From: Virgibacillus ndiopensis
GTDB lineage: Bacteria > Bacillota > Bacilli > Bacillales > Amphibacillaceae
DNA length: 64,000 bases
Direction: 5' to 3'
Assembly: GCF_900187325.1 (NCBI RefSeq)
Contig: NZ_FZMZ01000003.1
Location: 1-64,000 of the forward strand
Part shown: positions 1 to 8,679 of the stretch, one piece after another
Position numbering within the stretch: the stretch's first letter is position 1
How the letters are laid out: every line of letters starts with the position of its first letter
The notes under the pieces: generated by a model
Database searches by the model: none
Told to the model about the DNA's origin: nothing
The model's input: only the letters and a program-made list of their open reading frames with translations
Made by a program: the position numbers and the translations under genes

Positions 1-127
1 CACCCGTCCGCCGCTCGTTCCACAAACTCACGCCCCGAAGGGCAGAGTTTGCTTCCCGCGCTCGACTTGCATGTATTAGGCACGCCGCCAGCGTTCGTCC
101 TGAGCCAAGATCAAACTCTCCAAAAAA
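1..127 (-). rRNA. 16S ribosomal RNA, 5' end only
   Basis: The reverse complement carries the conserved bacterial 16S start, GAGAGTTTGATCTTGGCTC followed by the segment read by universal primer 27F, then the V1 hairpin. The mature 5' end is placed about six bases before GGAGAG by comparison with B. subtilis, so it may be off by a few bases. The gene continues beyond the left edge of the window. It is transcribed leftwards, downstream of the tRNA cluster at 306-1460. Confidence 0.97.
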
Positions 128-305
128 GTTTGAAATAAGATGACTTACGTCAATCTTATTGTTAGTCTTAGCTAAATTGAAATCAGGGTTTAAAAGATAC
201 ATAACAGATAAAATCTATCGTTATCTTTTAACCTGTTTTATTCGAAAAACAGTTCATGTTTTTCTTGACATACTGGTTGTTTTGTTCAGTTTTCAAGGAG
301 CAAAA
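128..305 (-). other. rRNA operon leader between tRNA-Ile and 16S
   Basis: This 178-base spacer begins, on the minus strand, with CTTGAAAACTGAACAAAAC, the box A-like leader sequence commonly found before Bacillaceae rRNA genes. No coding region and no clear terminator is seen, so transcription from the tRNA genes probably runs into 16S. A separate rRNA promoter in the spacer cannot be excluded. Confidence 0.6.
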
Positions 306-379
<74 letters not shown>

Positions 380-396
380 AACATAATAAATTATAA

Positions 397-470
397 TGGA
401 GCGGGTGATGAGAATCGAACTCACATCATCAGCTTGGAAGGCTGAGGTTTTACCACTAAACTACACCCGC
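397..470 (-). tRNA. tRNA-Gly (TCC)
   Basis: Minus-strand cloverleaf with acceptor GCGGGTG/CACCCGC, anticodon loop CTTCCAA giving TCC, T loop TTCGATT, discriminator T and an encoded CCA at 397-399. Confidence 0.96.
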
Positions 471-505
471 ATGATCTATAAAAATACTTATCTTAGCAAC
501 TTCGC

Positions 506-582
506 TGGTCGGGAAGACAGGATTTGAACCTGCGACCCCATGGTCCCAAACCATGTGCTCTACCAAGCTGAGCTACTTCCCG
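506..582 (-). tRNA. tRNA-Pro (TGG)
   Basis: Minus-strand cloverleaf with acceptor CGGGAAG/CTTCCCG, anticodon loop TTTGGGA giving TGG, T loop TTCAAAT, discriminator A and an encoded CCA. Confidence 0.96.
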
Positions 583-588
583 ATAATA

Positions 589-665
589 TGGCGCGCCCGA
601 GAGGAGTCGAACCCCTAACCTCTTGATCCGTAGTCAAACGCTCTATCCAATTGAGCTACGGGCGC
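589..665 (-). tRNA. tRNA-Arg (ACG)
   Basis: Minus-strand cloverleaf with acceptor GCGCCCG/CGGGCGC and anticodon loop CTACGGA giving ACG. The first base A is expected to be edited to inosine by TadA. Discriminator G and CCA are encoded. Confidence 0.96.
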
Positions 666-726
666 CTCAGAAGCGACATATTCTAATGTAACACATACAA
701 ACATTTATTGCAAGTATCATTTTCGA

Positions 727-809
<83 letters not shown>

Positions 810-870
810 GTAAGCTTGGCAAAAATAAAATGCCGTGGTTACTCACAGCAGATTTAATGTTCAAATGTGA

Positions 871-943
871 TGAGCCATGAAGGATTCGAACCTTCGACCC
901 TCTGATTAAAAGTCAGATGCTCTACCGACTGAGCTAATGGCTC
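871..943 (-). tRNA. tRNA-Lys (TTT)
   Basis: Minus-strand cloverleaf nearly identical to B. subtilis tRNA-Lys: acceptor GAGCCAT/ATGGCTC, anticodon loop CTTTTAA giving TTT, discriminator A, CCA not encoded. Confidence 0.96.
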
Positions 944-1026
944 ATGATGTTATAACTGATCTATTAGTTGCGCCCATCGAATAACGAGCTTTGTCAGTAT
1001 AATAAATTCTTCCTTATAAATAAAAA

Positions 1027-1101
1027 TGGCTGGGCTACCAGGATTCGAACCTGGGAATGACGGGATCAAAACCCGCTGCCTTACCGCTTGGCTATAGCCC
1101 A
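1027..1101 (-). tRNA. tRNA-Gln (TTG)
   Basis: Minus-strand cloverleaf with acceptor TGGGCTA/TAGCCCA, anticodon loop TTTTGAT giving TTG, discriminator G and an encoded CCA at 1027-1029. Confidence 0.95.
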
Positions 1102-1106
1102 ACTAA

Positions 1107-1183
1107 TGGCGGTCCGGACGGGACTCGAACCCGCGACCTCCTGCGTGACAGGCAGGCATTCTAACCAACTGAACTACCGGACC
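1107..1183 (-). tRNA. tRNA-Asp (GTC)
   Basis: Minus-strand cloverleaf with acceptor GGTCCGG/CCGGACC, anticodon loop CTGTCAC giving GTC, discriminator G and an encoded CCA. Confidence 0.96.
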
Positions 1184-1212
1184 CAACCGTATCATTCATT
1201 TATTATAAAAGA

Positions 1213-1284
1213 TGACCCGTACGGGATTCGAACCCGTGTTACCGCCGTGAAAGGGCGGTGTCTTAACCGCTTGACCAACGGGCC
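1213..1284 (-). tRNA. tRNA-Glu (TTC)
   Basis: Minus-strand cloverleaf with acceptor GGCCCGT/ACGGGTC (one G-T pair), anticodon loop CTTTCAC giving TTC, discriminator A, CCA not encoded. Confidence 0.95.
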
Positions 1285-1291
1285 ATTAAAA

Positions 1292-1382
1292 TGGCGGAGA
1301 AGGAGGGATTTGAACCCTCGCGCCGCTTACACGACCTACACCCTTAGCAGGGGCGCCTCTTCAGCCACTTGAGTACTTCTCC
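1292..1382 (-). tRNA. tRNA-Ser (GCT)
   Basis: Class II tRNA of 91 bases with a long variable arm. Acceptor GGAGAAG/CTTCTCC, anticodon loop CTGCTAA giving GCT, discriminator G and an encoded CCA. Confidence 0.95.
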
Positions 1383-1385
1383 ATA

Positions 1386-1460
1386 TGGCTCCACAGGTAG
1401 GATTCGAACCTACGACCGATCGGTTAACAGCCGATAGCTCTACCACTGAGCTACTGTGGA
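1386..1460 (-). tRNA. tRNA-Asn (GTT)
   Basis: First tRNA of the cluster in the direction of transcription. Acceptor TCCACAG/CTGTGGA, anticodon loop CTGTTAA giving GTT, discriminator G and an encoded CCA. Confidence 0.96.
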
Positions 1461-1520
1461 ATAATCTAAGTAAACAATAAGTTACAGTTAAGTATCAATA
1501 TTATTATCGCGACGAAAAAT

Positions 1521-1549
1521 ATAATACAATATTTCCAGTCCATTGTCAA
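1521..1549 (-). promoter_or_regulatory. Sigma-A promoter of the tRNA-rRNA cluster
   Basis: On the minus strand TTGACA (1544-1549) is followed after exactly 17 bases by TATTAT (1521-1526). This lies about 60 bases upstream of tRNA-Asn. The near-consensus boxes suit a stable-RNA promoter. The rest of 1461-1706 is AT-rich and shows no gene. Confidence 0.8.
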
Positions 1550-1706
1550 TTACTTTTCAACAAAAATAATAAATTATATTTGCTATGTCCAACCTCTTTT
1601 TAAAGGGCTTATTTAATTTAACATGGAAGCAATCATTCGTCAATGGATATTAATAGTTTTTTTGCTACCAAGGGCAATTTTTTAACTACATCTATTTTAT
1701 ATGAAG

Positions 1707-2162
1707 TTATTTTCTTTCCGCAACTAATTTTCCCCTGCATTTCCCACATCTATACTTTCTGACATCAATTCTTCTCATCCGTCTATAAATATGACCACAT
1801 TCCTTACATTTATATAAATGTTTATATTCCCTTTTAGAAGAAGGAAGAGGTTTACAATGTCTCGGTGAACCTGTTGCTTTTAATAATGTTTTAAACTCAA
1901 CATCACTATGTTTAAATCCTTTCCCCTCTATATGAAGGTGATAATGGCAAAGCTCGTGTTTTATGATTCCAATAAATTCTTCTTCCATCTCCTTTATATA
2001 CTTAGGGTTTAATTCTATCCTCTTCTTCGCAGGAACATAACGACCGCCAGTTGTTCGTAAACGCGTGTTAAATTTCACATCGTGGATAAATGGTTTATCA
2101 AAGTATTCTATTGAAAGATGATTAACTAAATTAAACAGCTCTGTATCATTTAAGAGATTCAT
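1707..2162 (-). CDS. ydcK: SprT-like zinc metalloprotease-fold protein (YdcK type)
   Basis: A 151-residue protein of the SprT-like family. It carries HELCHYHLH near residue 70, the HExxH zinc site of the family, and a C-terminal zinc ribbon with CKECGH and CGKC. The order and length match B. subtilis YdcK, whose exact job is not settled; the family includes DNA-protein crosslink proteases such as SPRTN. An ATG lies nine bases further upstream, but its ribosome site would touch it. AAGGAT sits seven bases before the ATG chosen here and the B. subtilis protein also begins MN, so the shorter start is preferred. It stands divergent from katA. Confidence 0.88.
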   Translation of the reverse strand: MNLLNDTELFNLVNHLSIEYFDKPFIHDVKFNTRLRTTGGRYVPAKKRIELNPKYIKEMEEEFIGIIKHELCHYHLHIEGKGFKHSDVEFKTLLKATGSPRHCKPLPSSKREYKHLYKCKECGHIYRRMRRIDVRKYRCGKCRGKLVAERK

Positions 2163-2243
2163 TTGAAACATCCTTATCGGTAATAATTTCTTTTATTCTA
2201 GCATATTAAAAACATAGATGCTTTTGTTCTAAAACTCCATTAA

Positions 2244-2258
2244 TTAAAGTTATTATAA
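2244..2258 (+). promoter_or_regulatory. Candidate PerR box upstream of catalase
   Basis: TTAAAGTTATTATAA matches the PerR consensus TTATAATTATTATAA at 13 of 15 positions. It ends eight bases before the -35 box of katA. PerR control of katA is well established in Bacillus. The region is very AT-rich, so a chance match is possible. Confidence 0.45.
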
Positions 2259-2265
2259 TTAAATA

Positions 2266-2293
2266 TTGATTTTTAATTAGATTATATTATAAT
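2266..2293 (+). promoter_or_regulatory. katA promoter
   Basis: TTGATT (2266-2271) and TATAAT (2288-2293) are separated by 16 bases. They lie about 45 bases before the TTG start of katA and fit sigma-A. Confidence 0.65.
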
Positions 2294-2336
2294 TGGAGTT
2301 GAGAGATTTAATTTAAATAAGGAGAGGGGATTTACA

Positions 2337-3800
2337 TTGAGTAATAATAAAAACAGACTTACTACTGCATCCGGGATTCCAGTTGGAGATAATCAAAATT
2401 CAGTAACTGCAGGTTCTAATGGACCGGTATTAATTCAAGATTTTCATTTACTAGAAAAGCTAGCTCATTTTAATAGAGAACGCATTCCAGAGCGTGTTGT
2501 TCACGCAAAAGGTGCAGGTGCACATGGTTACTTCGAAGTAACAAATGACGAAATTTCTAAATATACTAAAGCTGATTTTCTAAGCGAAGCTGGCAAGCGA
2601 ACAGATATGTTTATTCGCTTTTCAACAGTTGCAGGTGAGCTTGGCTCTGCTGACACTGTTCGCGACCCACGTGGATTCGCAGTGAAATTTTATACAGAAG
2701 AAGGAAACTATGATCTAGTTGGTAACAATACACCAATTTTCTTCATTCGTGACGCAATCAAGTTCCCTGACTTCATTCATACACAAAAACGTCATCCACA
2801 AACACATTTAAAAGATGTAAACATGGTTTGGGATTTCTGGTCACTATCACCGGAATCATTGCATCAAATTACTTATTTGCATGGTGATCGCGGACTGCCA
2901 GCAACACTTCGTCATATGAATGGGTATGGTAGTCACACATATAAATGGGTTAATGACCAAGGAGAAGCCTTCTGGGTGAAATATCACTTCATTAGTGAAC
3001 AAGGTGTGAAAGGTCTTGACGTTGATTTAGCAGATAAACTTGCAGGAGAAAATCCTGATTATCATACAGAAGATCTTTATAATGCAATTGATCAAGGTGA
3101 TTTCCCTGCATGGAAATTGTATGTTCAAATCATACCATATGAAGATTATAAAACGTATAAATGGGATTTATTCGATGTTACAAAAACAGTATCACAAAAA
3201 GACTACCCACGTATCGAGGTTGGTCGTATGGTACTAAACCGTAATCCTGAGAACTATTTTGCAGAAGTTGAGCAATCTGCGTTCACACCAGGTAATCTTG
3301 TTCCAGGGATTGAAGCTTCTCCAGACAAAATGCTTCAAGGTCGTATATTTAGTTATGGTGATGCACACCGTTATCGTCTTGGTGCTAACAATCAACAAAT
3401 ACCAATTAACCGCCCAGTCAATGAGGTAAAGAACTATCAACGAGATGGTGCTATGCGTGTAGACGGAAATGGCGGAAACACTCCAGTTTATGAACCGAAT
3501 AGCTTAAATGGACCGGCTGAGGATATCACTTCAAAAGGAAATCCTTTCGAAGTTCATGGTGTGGCCGACAGTGTTGCATACGATAGTGAAGATCACTATA
3601 CTCAACCAGGTGACCTTTACAGATTAATGAGTGTAGATGAGAGAGACCGTCTTATCGAAAACTTTGTTAATCATATGAAGCCAGTTGAAAGTGATGAAAT
3701 CAAACTACGCCAAATTGAACATTTCTATAAAGCAGATCCTGAATGGGGCGAAAGAATTGCTCAAGGTTTAGGCTTAGCTGTTCCTGAAAGCGTAAAATAG
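2337..3800 (+). CDS. katA: Catalase, monofunctional heme type
   Basis: A 487-residue clade 3 (small-subunit) catalase that splits hydrogen peroxide into water and oxygen in the cytoplasm. Visible landmarks are the distal histidine segment [12 protein letters not shown] (about residue 53), RFSTVAGE, the substrate-channel stretch [12 protein letters not shown], and the proximal heme-tyrosine motif [14 protein letters not shown] near residue 335. The start is TTG, chosen because GGAGAGGGGA lies just upstream and no better ATG exists. It is a single-gene unit with its own promoter, a possible PerR box and a strong terminator. Length is normal for the family. Confidence 0.98.
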   Translation: MSNNKNRLTTASGIPVGDNQNSVTAGSNGPVLIQDFHLLEKLAHFNRERIPERVVHAKGAGAHGYFEVTNDEISKYTKADFLSEAGKRTDMFIRFSTVAGELGSADTVRDPRGFAVKFYTEEGNYDLVGNNTPIFFIRDAIKFPDFIHTQKRHPQTHLKDVNMVWDFWSLSPESLHQITYLHGDRGLPATLRHMNGYGSHTYKWVNDQGEAFWVKYHFISEQGVKGLDVDLADKLAGENPDYHTEDLYNAIDQGDFPAWKLYVQIIPYEDYKTYKWDLFDVTKTVSQKDYPRIEVGRMVLNRNPENYFAEVEQSAFTPGNLVPGIEASPDKMLQGRIFSYGDAHRYRLGANNQQIPINRPVNEVKNYQRDGAMRVDGNGGNTPVYEPNSLNGPAEDITSKGNPFEVHGVADSVAYDSEDHYTQPGDLYRLMSVDERDRLIENFVNHMKPVESDEIKLRQIEHFYKADPEWGERIAQGLGLAVPESVK

Positions 3801-3817
3801 AATAATTAACAATACTA

Positions 3818-3850
3818 AAGAATAGTGCGAATCCGCACTATTCTTTTTTT
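3818..3850 (+). terminator. Terminator of katA
   Basis: A 12-bp perfect stem (AAGAATAGTGCG with its complement), a four-base loop and a run of seven T. Confidence 0.92.
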
Positions 3851-3879
3851 ATAAAAGCACTTTTCACATAGTTTATTGG

Positions 3880-4075
3880 TAGTTATAGAAAATGCGATAT
3901 AAGCGGCGTGTTGATTTCACATTTTTTGTAGCTTTCTGCCACGCAGCCTGTTAACACTTTGCGCATCCTTGGAGACTGGAGAGCCCTTGGTGCGCGTAGT
4001 GTATTTCCGTAGCAATTGGAAGCGGCGAATTACGATCGTAGTTTGTTTCAACTATTAGATAAGATGTAGCATTTG
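3880..4075. other. Gene-free segment with possible repeat remnant
   Basis: No open frame of note. The stretch is more GC-rich than its surroundings and contains AATGCGATATAAGCGG (3891-3906), which resembles sequences at 35030-35045 and, inverted, 35485-35500. It also has GCGCA and TGCGC arms around 3960-3995. It may be a worn dispersed intergenic repeat. Confidence 0.3.
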
Positions 4076-4091
4076 AAAAAACAACCTTCAT

Positions 4092-4126
4092 AAAAAAAGA
4101 CCAGCTATCTTAAAAGATAACCAGCC
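4092..4126 (-). terminator. Terminator of tex
   Basis: On the minus strand a 13-bp RNA stem, including several G-U pairs, with a two-base loop is followed by seven T. It starts a few bases after the tex stop codon. Confidence 0.6.
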
Positions 4127-4132
4127 TTTACT

Positions 4133-6304
4133 TTACTTTTCACTTTTAACCATCGATAAAGCAATCCTGCCTTTTGTTGTATCAATTTGCTCTACCCAAA
4201 CAGTTACCACATCCCCAACAGCTGCAATATCCATAGGATGCTTAACAAACTGATTGGACATTTTTGAAATATGAACGAGGCCATCCTGTTTTACACCGAT
4301 ATCCACAAAGACACCGAAGTCCACTACATTTCTTACAGTACCCTGCATTTCCATTCCAGGTTGTAGGTCTTCCATTGTAAGAACGTTTTGTTTTAACAAT
4401 GGTTTTGGTAAATCGTCACGTGGATCCCGTTCAGGACGACTTAATGCACTCATAATGTCAATTAGTGTTGGTTCACCAATATCAAGCTTTTCTGCAATTT
4501 CTTTTTTATCTAACGTCTTTAATTTTTCCTGTAAAACATCTGAACCGATATCATTTAATTCGCAGCCAAGCATTTTTAAAAGCTCCGCTACTTGTGCGTA
4601 ACTCTCTGGATGAATCGGGGTACGATCCAATGGATGTTCACCATCAACAATTCGTAAAAATCCTATACTTTGCTCATACGTTTTTGCACCTAGTCTTGGT
4701 ATTTTTTTCAATTGCTTGCGATTCGTAAATTTACCTTCTTCATTACGCTTGTTTACAATATTGTTCGCTACTGTTTTACTTAATCCCGAGACATATTGTA
4801 GTAAGGAAGATGACGCTGTATTAACATTTACACCAACTTGGTTAACAGCTGTCTCGACTACAAATGATAACGATTCATTTAATGCTTTTTGACTAACATC
4901 ATGCTGATATTGTCCAACACCAATTGATTTTGGATCAATTTTCACGAGTTCGGCTAGAGGATCTTGTACACGCCTAGCAATAGAAGCAGCACTTCTTTCT
5001 TCAACTTGTAAATCCGGGAATTCCTCACGTGCTAATTTAGATGCAGAGTAAACACTAGCACCCGCTTCATTAACAATAATATAAGGCACATCCAACTTAT
5101 GCTTTGAAATCAGATCAGCAATAAATCGTTCTGATTCACGCGAAGCTGTACCATTTCCAATCGCGATTAACTCCACTTTATACGTATTTATGAATTCCAT
5201 AACTATCTTTTCTGCACCAGCTGTATCGTGCTTAGGTGCAGTAGGATACATCACACTTACAGAATGTACTTTACCTGTTTCATCAACAACAGCGAGTTTA
5301 CATCCCGTTCTGAAAGCAGGATCGACACCTAATACTGTTTTTCCTTTCAAAGGTGGTTGTAGCAATAAATTTTTCAGGTTCTTCGAGAAAACATCAATTG
5401 CTTGTTCTTCTGCTTTTTCCGTTAAACTATTACGTATTTCACGTTCAATTGAAGGCTGAATCAAGCGTTTATAACTATCCTCAATAGCCGCATCTAATAT
5501 ATCTACTAAACTTTGTTCGGTATTTGATTTAAGAATTTTTTTCTTTAAAAATTGAACAATCCGCTCCATTGGTGGTTCGATGGAAACCTTCAATATATCT
5601 TCCTTTTCCCCACGGTTTAGAGCAAGGATACGATGAGATACCATTGACCTTACAGCCTCATTGTAATCATAATACATCTCGTAAACGGCTTTTTCGTCTA
5701 GTTCAGCAGTTTTTACATTAGAATGAACCGTTCCACGTTTAAAGGTTTCTTCCCGAATATAGTCACGATACTCAGGGTCATCAGAAATCCATTCAGCAAT
5801 TATATCATTTACACCACTTAGAACATCTTCCATCGTATGTAATTCATGCTCTTCAGAAAAATATTTCTCTGATTCAGTAGAGATGTTAATAGCTTCTTGA
5901 TTCCATACTAGTTCAGCCAAAGGTTCCAATCCTTTTTCTTTGGCAATCGTTGCTTTTGTTCTACGTTTTTGCTTGTATGGACGATATAAGTCCTCTACCC
6001 GTTGCAATTGTGTTGCATCTGTAATTTCTTTTTCAAGTTCCTCCGTTAATTTACCTTGTTCATCAATTAAACGAATAACTTCTTGTTTGCGTTCTGCTAA
6101 ATTAACAGCATAATGCCATTTATCCTGGATCAACTTGATTTGTACTTCATCAAGTCCTCCTGTTTGTTCCTTTCTATATCGGGCAATAAATGGTACTGTA
6201 TTTCCCTCGTCCATTAATCCAATAACTGTCTTCACAATACTTGTTTTTACCTGGGTTTCTTTTGCTACCCACCCAGTTAGATTTTGTTCTAATTCTACTG
6301 CCAC
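4133..6304 (-). CDS. tex: Tex family RNA-binding transcription accessory protein
   Basis: A 723-residue Tex/YdcI protein. Order of parts: helical Tex N-terminal region (about 1-200), YqgF RNase H-like domain beginning VLGVDPAFRTGCKLAVVD (about 325), tandem helix-hairpin-helix segment with VSGLSKTVANNIV (about 500), and a C-terminal S1 domain with GTVRNVVDFGVFVDIG (about 645). The family binds RNA and nucleic acid and is conserved, with roles in transcription and toxin expression reported in other genera. A longer frame starts eight codons upstream with ATG, but AAAGGAGG lies inside it, eight bases before the GTG chosen here, so GTG is the likely start. Confidence 0.95.
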   Translation of the reverse strand: MAVELEQNLTGWVAKETQVKTSIVKTVIGLMDEGNTVPFIARYRKEQTGGLDEVQIKLIQDKWHYAVNLAERKQEVIRLIDEQGKLTEELEKEITDATQLQRVEDLYRPYKQKRRTKATIAKEKGLEPLAELVWNQEAINISTESEKYFSEEHELHTMEDVLSGVNDIIAEWISDDPEYRDYIREETFKRGTVHSNVKTAELDEKAVYEMYYDYNEAVRSMVSHRILALNRGEKEDILKVSIEPPMERIVQFLKKKILKSNTEQSLVDILDAAIEDSYKRLIQPSIEREIRNSLTEKAEEQAIDVFSKNLKNLLLQPPLKGKTVLGVDPAFRTGCKLAVVDETGKVHSVSVMYPTAPKHDTAGAEKIVMEFINTYKVELIAIGNGTASRESERFIADLISKHKLDVPYIIVNEAGASVYSASKLAREEFPDLQVEERSAASIARRVQDPLAELVKIDPKSIGVGQYQHDVSQKALNESLSFVVETAVNQVGVNVNTASSSLLQYVSGLSKTVANNIVNKRNEEGKFTNRKQLKKIPRLGAKTYEQSIGFLRIVDGEHPLDRTPIHPESYAQVAELLKMLGCELNDIGSDVLQEKLKTLDKKEIAEKLDIGEPTLIDIMSALSRPERDPRDDLPKPLLKQNVLTMEDLQPGMEMQGTVRNVVDFGVFVDIGVKQDGLVHISKMSNQFVKHPMDIAAVGDVVTVWVEQIDTTKGRIALSMVKSEK

Positions 6305-6374
6305 GGTTGTTGCCTCCTTTACATACATATTCAGTTTACCAAAGTAATCGATGTTTTCCCAATAAGACCATAAT

Positions 6375-6410
6375 GTAAGGAGGCCGACATCGTCATGTCA
6401 GCCTCCTTAC
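6375..6410 (-). terminator. Hairpin at the end of rsbX
   Basis: A 15-16 bp inverted repeat, GTAAGGAGGC with its partner, overlaps the rsbX stop codon. No T-run follows on the minus strand, so it may be an RNA-stabilising hairpin or a factor-dependent end rather than a classic terminator. Confidence 0.5.
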
Positions 6411-7000
6411 CCTACGTATCTTATTGCAATTAATGTTGTATCATCATTTCTTGGTTCACTGTTCACTTGTTCAAAGGTTTTTGTGATTTCATTTACCTCT
6501 TTATTTAAAAAATACTTCTGTGACAAATCTGAATCTAATACGCCATCTGAAAACATGATGAAATTCATATTAGGCTCTATTTTTTCAGTAACTATTTTAA
6601 ACGGTCGATGATAACCTGCTAGATATCCTACATTAGGAATATTGCGTTTCTTATTCCCATCCGCCGTTATTGTCATTACACCAATATTTCCAATTGAGGA
6701 AAATGAATAACGATTGGATTGATAGTTTATCTTTAAAATCCCTAATACAACACCGCGTTTCCCAATAAGTTTTTCGTTACTCTTTTTTATTAACTGTTCG
6801 ACCGATACGTTTACATTATCTTTTATTATATCAACCACTATTTGAGACGATTCTTTTGCAAATTCTCCACTGCCTAATCCATCTGCTAAAGCGCAGATAA
6901 ATTCATTTTCGGTTTCTGAATAAAAGTAGCTATCACCACAATGATAATTTCCTTTTTTAGCCTTTTGGTAAACAGCTACCTGAACGTTTTCCATTTTCAA
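6407..7000 (-). CDS. rsbX: RsbX phosphoserine phosphatase
   Basis: A 197-residue PP2C/SpoIIE-type phosphatase, last gene of the sigma-B operon. In B. subtilis RsbX dephosphorylates RsbS and RsbR and resets the stressosome after stress. Seen here are CALADGLGSGEFA (metal-binding Asp and Gly), FIMFSDGVLDSD and RNDDTTLIAI, the PP2C motifs in order. The start is TTG, seven bases after GGAGG and overlapping the sigB stop by four bases. An ATG two codons later would be too far from the ribosome site. Confidence 0.93.
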   Translation of the reverse strand: MKMENVQVAVYQKAKKGNYHCGDSYFYSETENEFICALADGLGSGEFAKESSQIVVDIIKDNVNVSVEQLIKKSNEKLIGKRGVVLGILKINYQSNRYSFSSIGNIGVMTITADGNKKRNIPNVGYLAGYHRPFKIVTEKIEPNMNFIMFSDGVLDSDLSQKYFLNKEVNEITKTFEQVNSEPRNDDTTLIAIRYVG

Positions 7001-7788
7001 TCCAAAACCTCCGCGCTCTCGGATTGAATTGTTTCACGTAGCTTCCTTAGTGCACGACGCTGCAATCTGGAAACATGCATTTGTGAAATACCTAATAATT
7101 CCCCGGTCTCCTTTTGGCTTCTGTTGTCAAAATAGGTATGTTGCAGAATTTGTTGTTCCCGTTCAGAAAGGATTGGCATAATCTTCTCTAATAGCATTTT
7201 TTGATCAATATTTTCATAGCCGTTTTCTTCCTTCCCAACAAGATCCAATATAGCTACTGTACTTCCGTCAGAGTCAGCTTCAATTTTCCGATCAACAGAA
7301 AGTGCTTTATAGCTTTTACCCATCTCCATTGTTTCCAATACATCTTCCTCAGAAACTTCTAGATATGCAGCAATTTCCATTACAGTAGGTGACTTTTGAT
7401 TGGATGTGGTCAATTCATCGACAGCTTTTTTTATTTTCGGCCCTAATTCTTTAATACGTCGTGGTACATGGACACTCCATGTTTTATCACGGATAAAACG
7501 TTTTATTTCACCAATTATTGTTGGTATCGCAAAGGATTCAAAAGATTTACCGTATGTCGCGTCATAACGTCTGATCGCCGCCAGCAAGCCTATCATACCA
7601 ACTTGAACCAAATCCTCATGAATACTGCTATTCTTTGAATATTTCCTAGCAATTGATTCTACAAGGTCTTTGTAGGTAAGTACAATTTTCTCTTGTATTA
7701 CTTCATCAGTCGGATCGCTTTGTAAATGTTCTATCCATTGGTAAACCTCGTCTCTTCCCTTATTGTGTGGTTGAGATTTGGTCGTCAT
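6997..7788 (-). CDS. sigB: RNA polymerase sigma factor SigB
   Basis: A 263-residue sigma-70 family factor of the SigB/F/G group directing the general stress regulon. Region 2 contains DLVQVGMIGLLAAIRRYD, region 3 HVPRRIKELGPKIKKAV and region 4 the helix-turn-helix LLGISQMHVSRLQRRALRKL. ATG is chosen six bases after AGGTGG; a TTG one codon earlier is less well placed. The gene overlaps the end of rsbW by 29 bases, typical of this operon, so anti-sigma and sigma are coupled in translation. Confidence 0.97.
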   Translation of the reverse strand: MTTKSQPHNKGRDEVYQWIEHLQSDPTDEVIQEKIVLTYKDLVESIARKYSKNSSIHEDLVQVGMIGLLAAIRRYDATYGKSFESFAIPTIIGEIKRFIRDKTWSVHVPRRIKELGPKIKKAVDELTTSNQKSPTVMEIAAYLEVSEEDVLETMEMGKSYKALSVDRKIEADSDGSTVAILDLVGKEENGYENIDQKMLLEKIMPILSEREQQILQHTYFDNRSQKETGELLGISQMHVSRLQRRALRKLRETIQSESAEVLD

Positions 7789-8236
7789 CAAAGTCCACCT
7801 CGGTTTCTTGAAGGTACTTCGTCATTAAAACAATAACACCATGGTTATTGTTAATCTCTACCTTGTCCATCAAGGTATTAATTAAGAAAAGTCCGAAGCC
7901 CCCTTCTCGAAGATTTTCAACGGATTCTGTATGGTTATAAGGACCGATTCCTCCTTTGACTTCATTCAAATCAAAGCTTCCACCATGATCTGCCACCATT
8001 ATTTCAAGACGATTATCATATACCCCAAATCCAATTGTAACTTCACCCTCATCTTCATCTTTGTAAGCATGCGTAACTGCATTTGTAATCGCTTCAGAGA
8101 TGGCAACTTTTAAATCTTCAATTTCTTCATAAGAAAACCCCATTCTATTTGCAACCCCGGAAATACTTAACCGAATTACACCAACATATTCCGCTTTTGC
8201 GGGAACCTTCATTTCGATAAAGTCAAATGTTTCCAT
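7760..8236 (-). CDS. rsbW: RsbW anti-sigma-B factor, serine kinase
   Basis: A 158-residue GHKL kinase. It holds SigB inactive and phosphorylates RsbV. Visible are the N box EAITNAVTHAY, G1 with VADHGGSFD and G2 with GGFGLFLINTLMD. The start overlaps the rsbV stop (TAATG). Length matches B. subtilis RsbW (160). Confidence 0.97.
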   Translation of the reverse strand: METFDFIEMKVPAKAEYVGVIRLSISGVANRMGFSYEEIEDLKVAISEAITNAVTHAYKDEDEGEVTIGFGVYDNRLEIMVADHGGSFDLNEVKGGIGPYNHTESVENLREGGFGLFLINTLMDKVEINNNHGVIVLMTKYLQETEVDFDDDQISTTQ

Positions 8237-8568
8237 TACTCACTTCCACCTTTTATCGCAGCATTAATATCTATAATTTCATTTAGTCCTGTAATTTTGA
8301 ACAAACGATAAACACGATCCTGTAAATTGATTAATTTTAACTGGCTATTATTTTCTTTTGATGATTTCAAAGCACTAATAAAAATTCCTAGACCTGTACT
8401 ATCCATGTAATTAACATCTTCAAGATCAACCTCAACGATTTGAGCTTCTATCTTTGTCAATGGTAGTAAGACATCCTTTAATTGCGGTGCTGTATACGCG
8501 TCAATTTCACCTGTTAGAATAACTTTCGACTTTTTATTTTCTTCCTTAACCTCGATTGCTAAATCCAT
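8236..8568 (-). CDS. rsbV: RsbV anti-anti-sigma factor
   Basis: A 110-residue STAS-domain protein. The phosphorylation site lies in NYMDSTGLGIFI (serine at about residue 57). Unphosphorylated RsbV binds RsbW and frees SigB. GGAGG precedes the ATG by eight bases. It is the first gene behind the internal sigma-B promoter. Confidence 0.97.
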   Translation of the reverse strand: MDLAIEVKEENKKSKVILTGEIDAYTAPQLKDVLLPLTKIEAQIVEVDLEDVNYMDSTGLGIFISALKSSKENNSQLKLINLQDRVYRLFKITGLNEIIDINAAIKGGSE

Positions 8569-8653
8569 CTAACCATCCTCCATTATTCGAAATCTACGAA
8601 CGTATCCATCTATAGTAAACATTGCATTTTCAAAATACTATTATGAAATTTAT

Positions 8654-8679
8654 ATACCCTGCTTCGAAAAATGTTAAAC
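8654..8679 (-). promoter_or_regulatory. Internal sigma-B promoter before rsbV
   Basis: On the minus strand GTTTAA (8674-8679) and GGGTAT (8654-8659) are 14 bases apart, matching the sigma-B consensus. The -35 box overlaps the rsbU stop codon. In B. subtilis a sigma-B promoter lies at the same place and makes rsbV-rsbW-sigB-rsbX autocatalytic. Confidence 0.88.

Noticed and set aside
1088-1372. Open frame on the plus strand giving a protein with RTGLEPATSCVTGRHSNQLN
   Set aside because: It is the antisense of the tRNA-Gln, Asp, Glu and Ser genes, a well-known false protein type.
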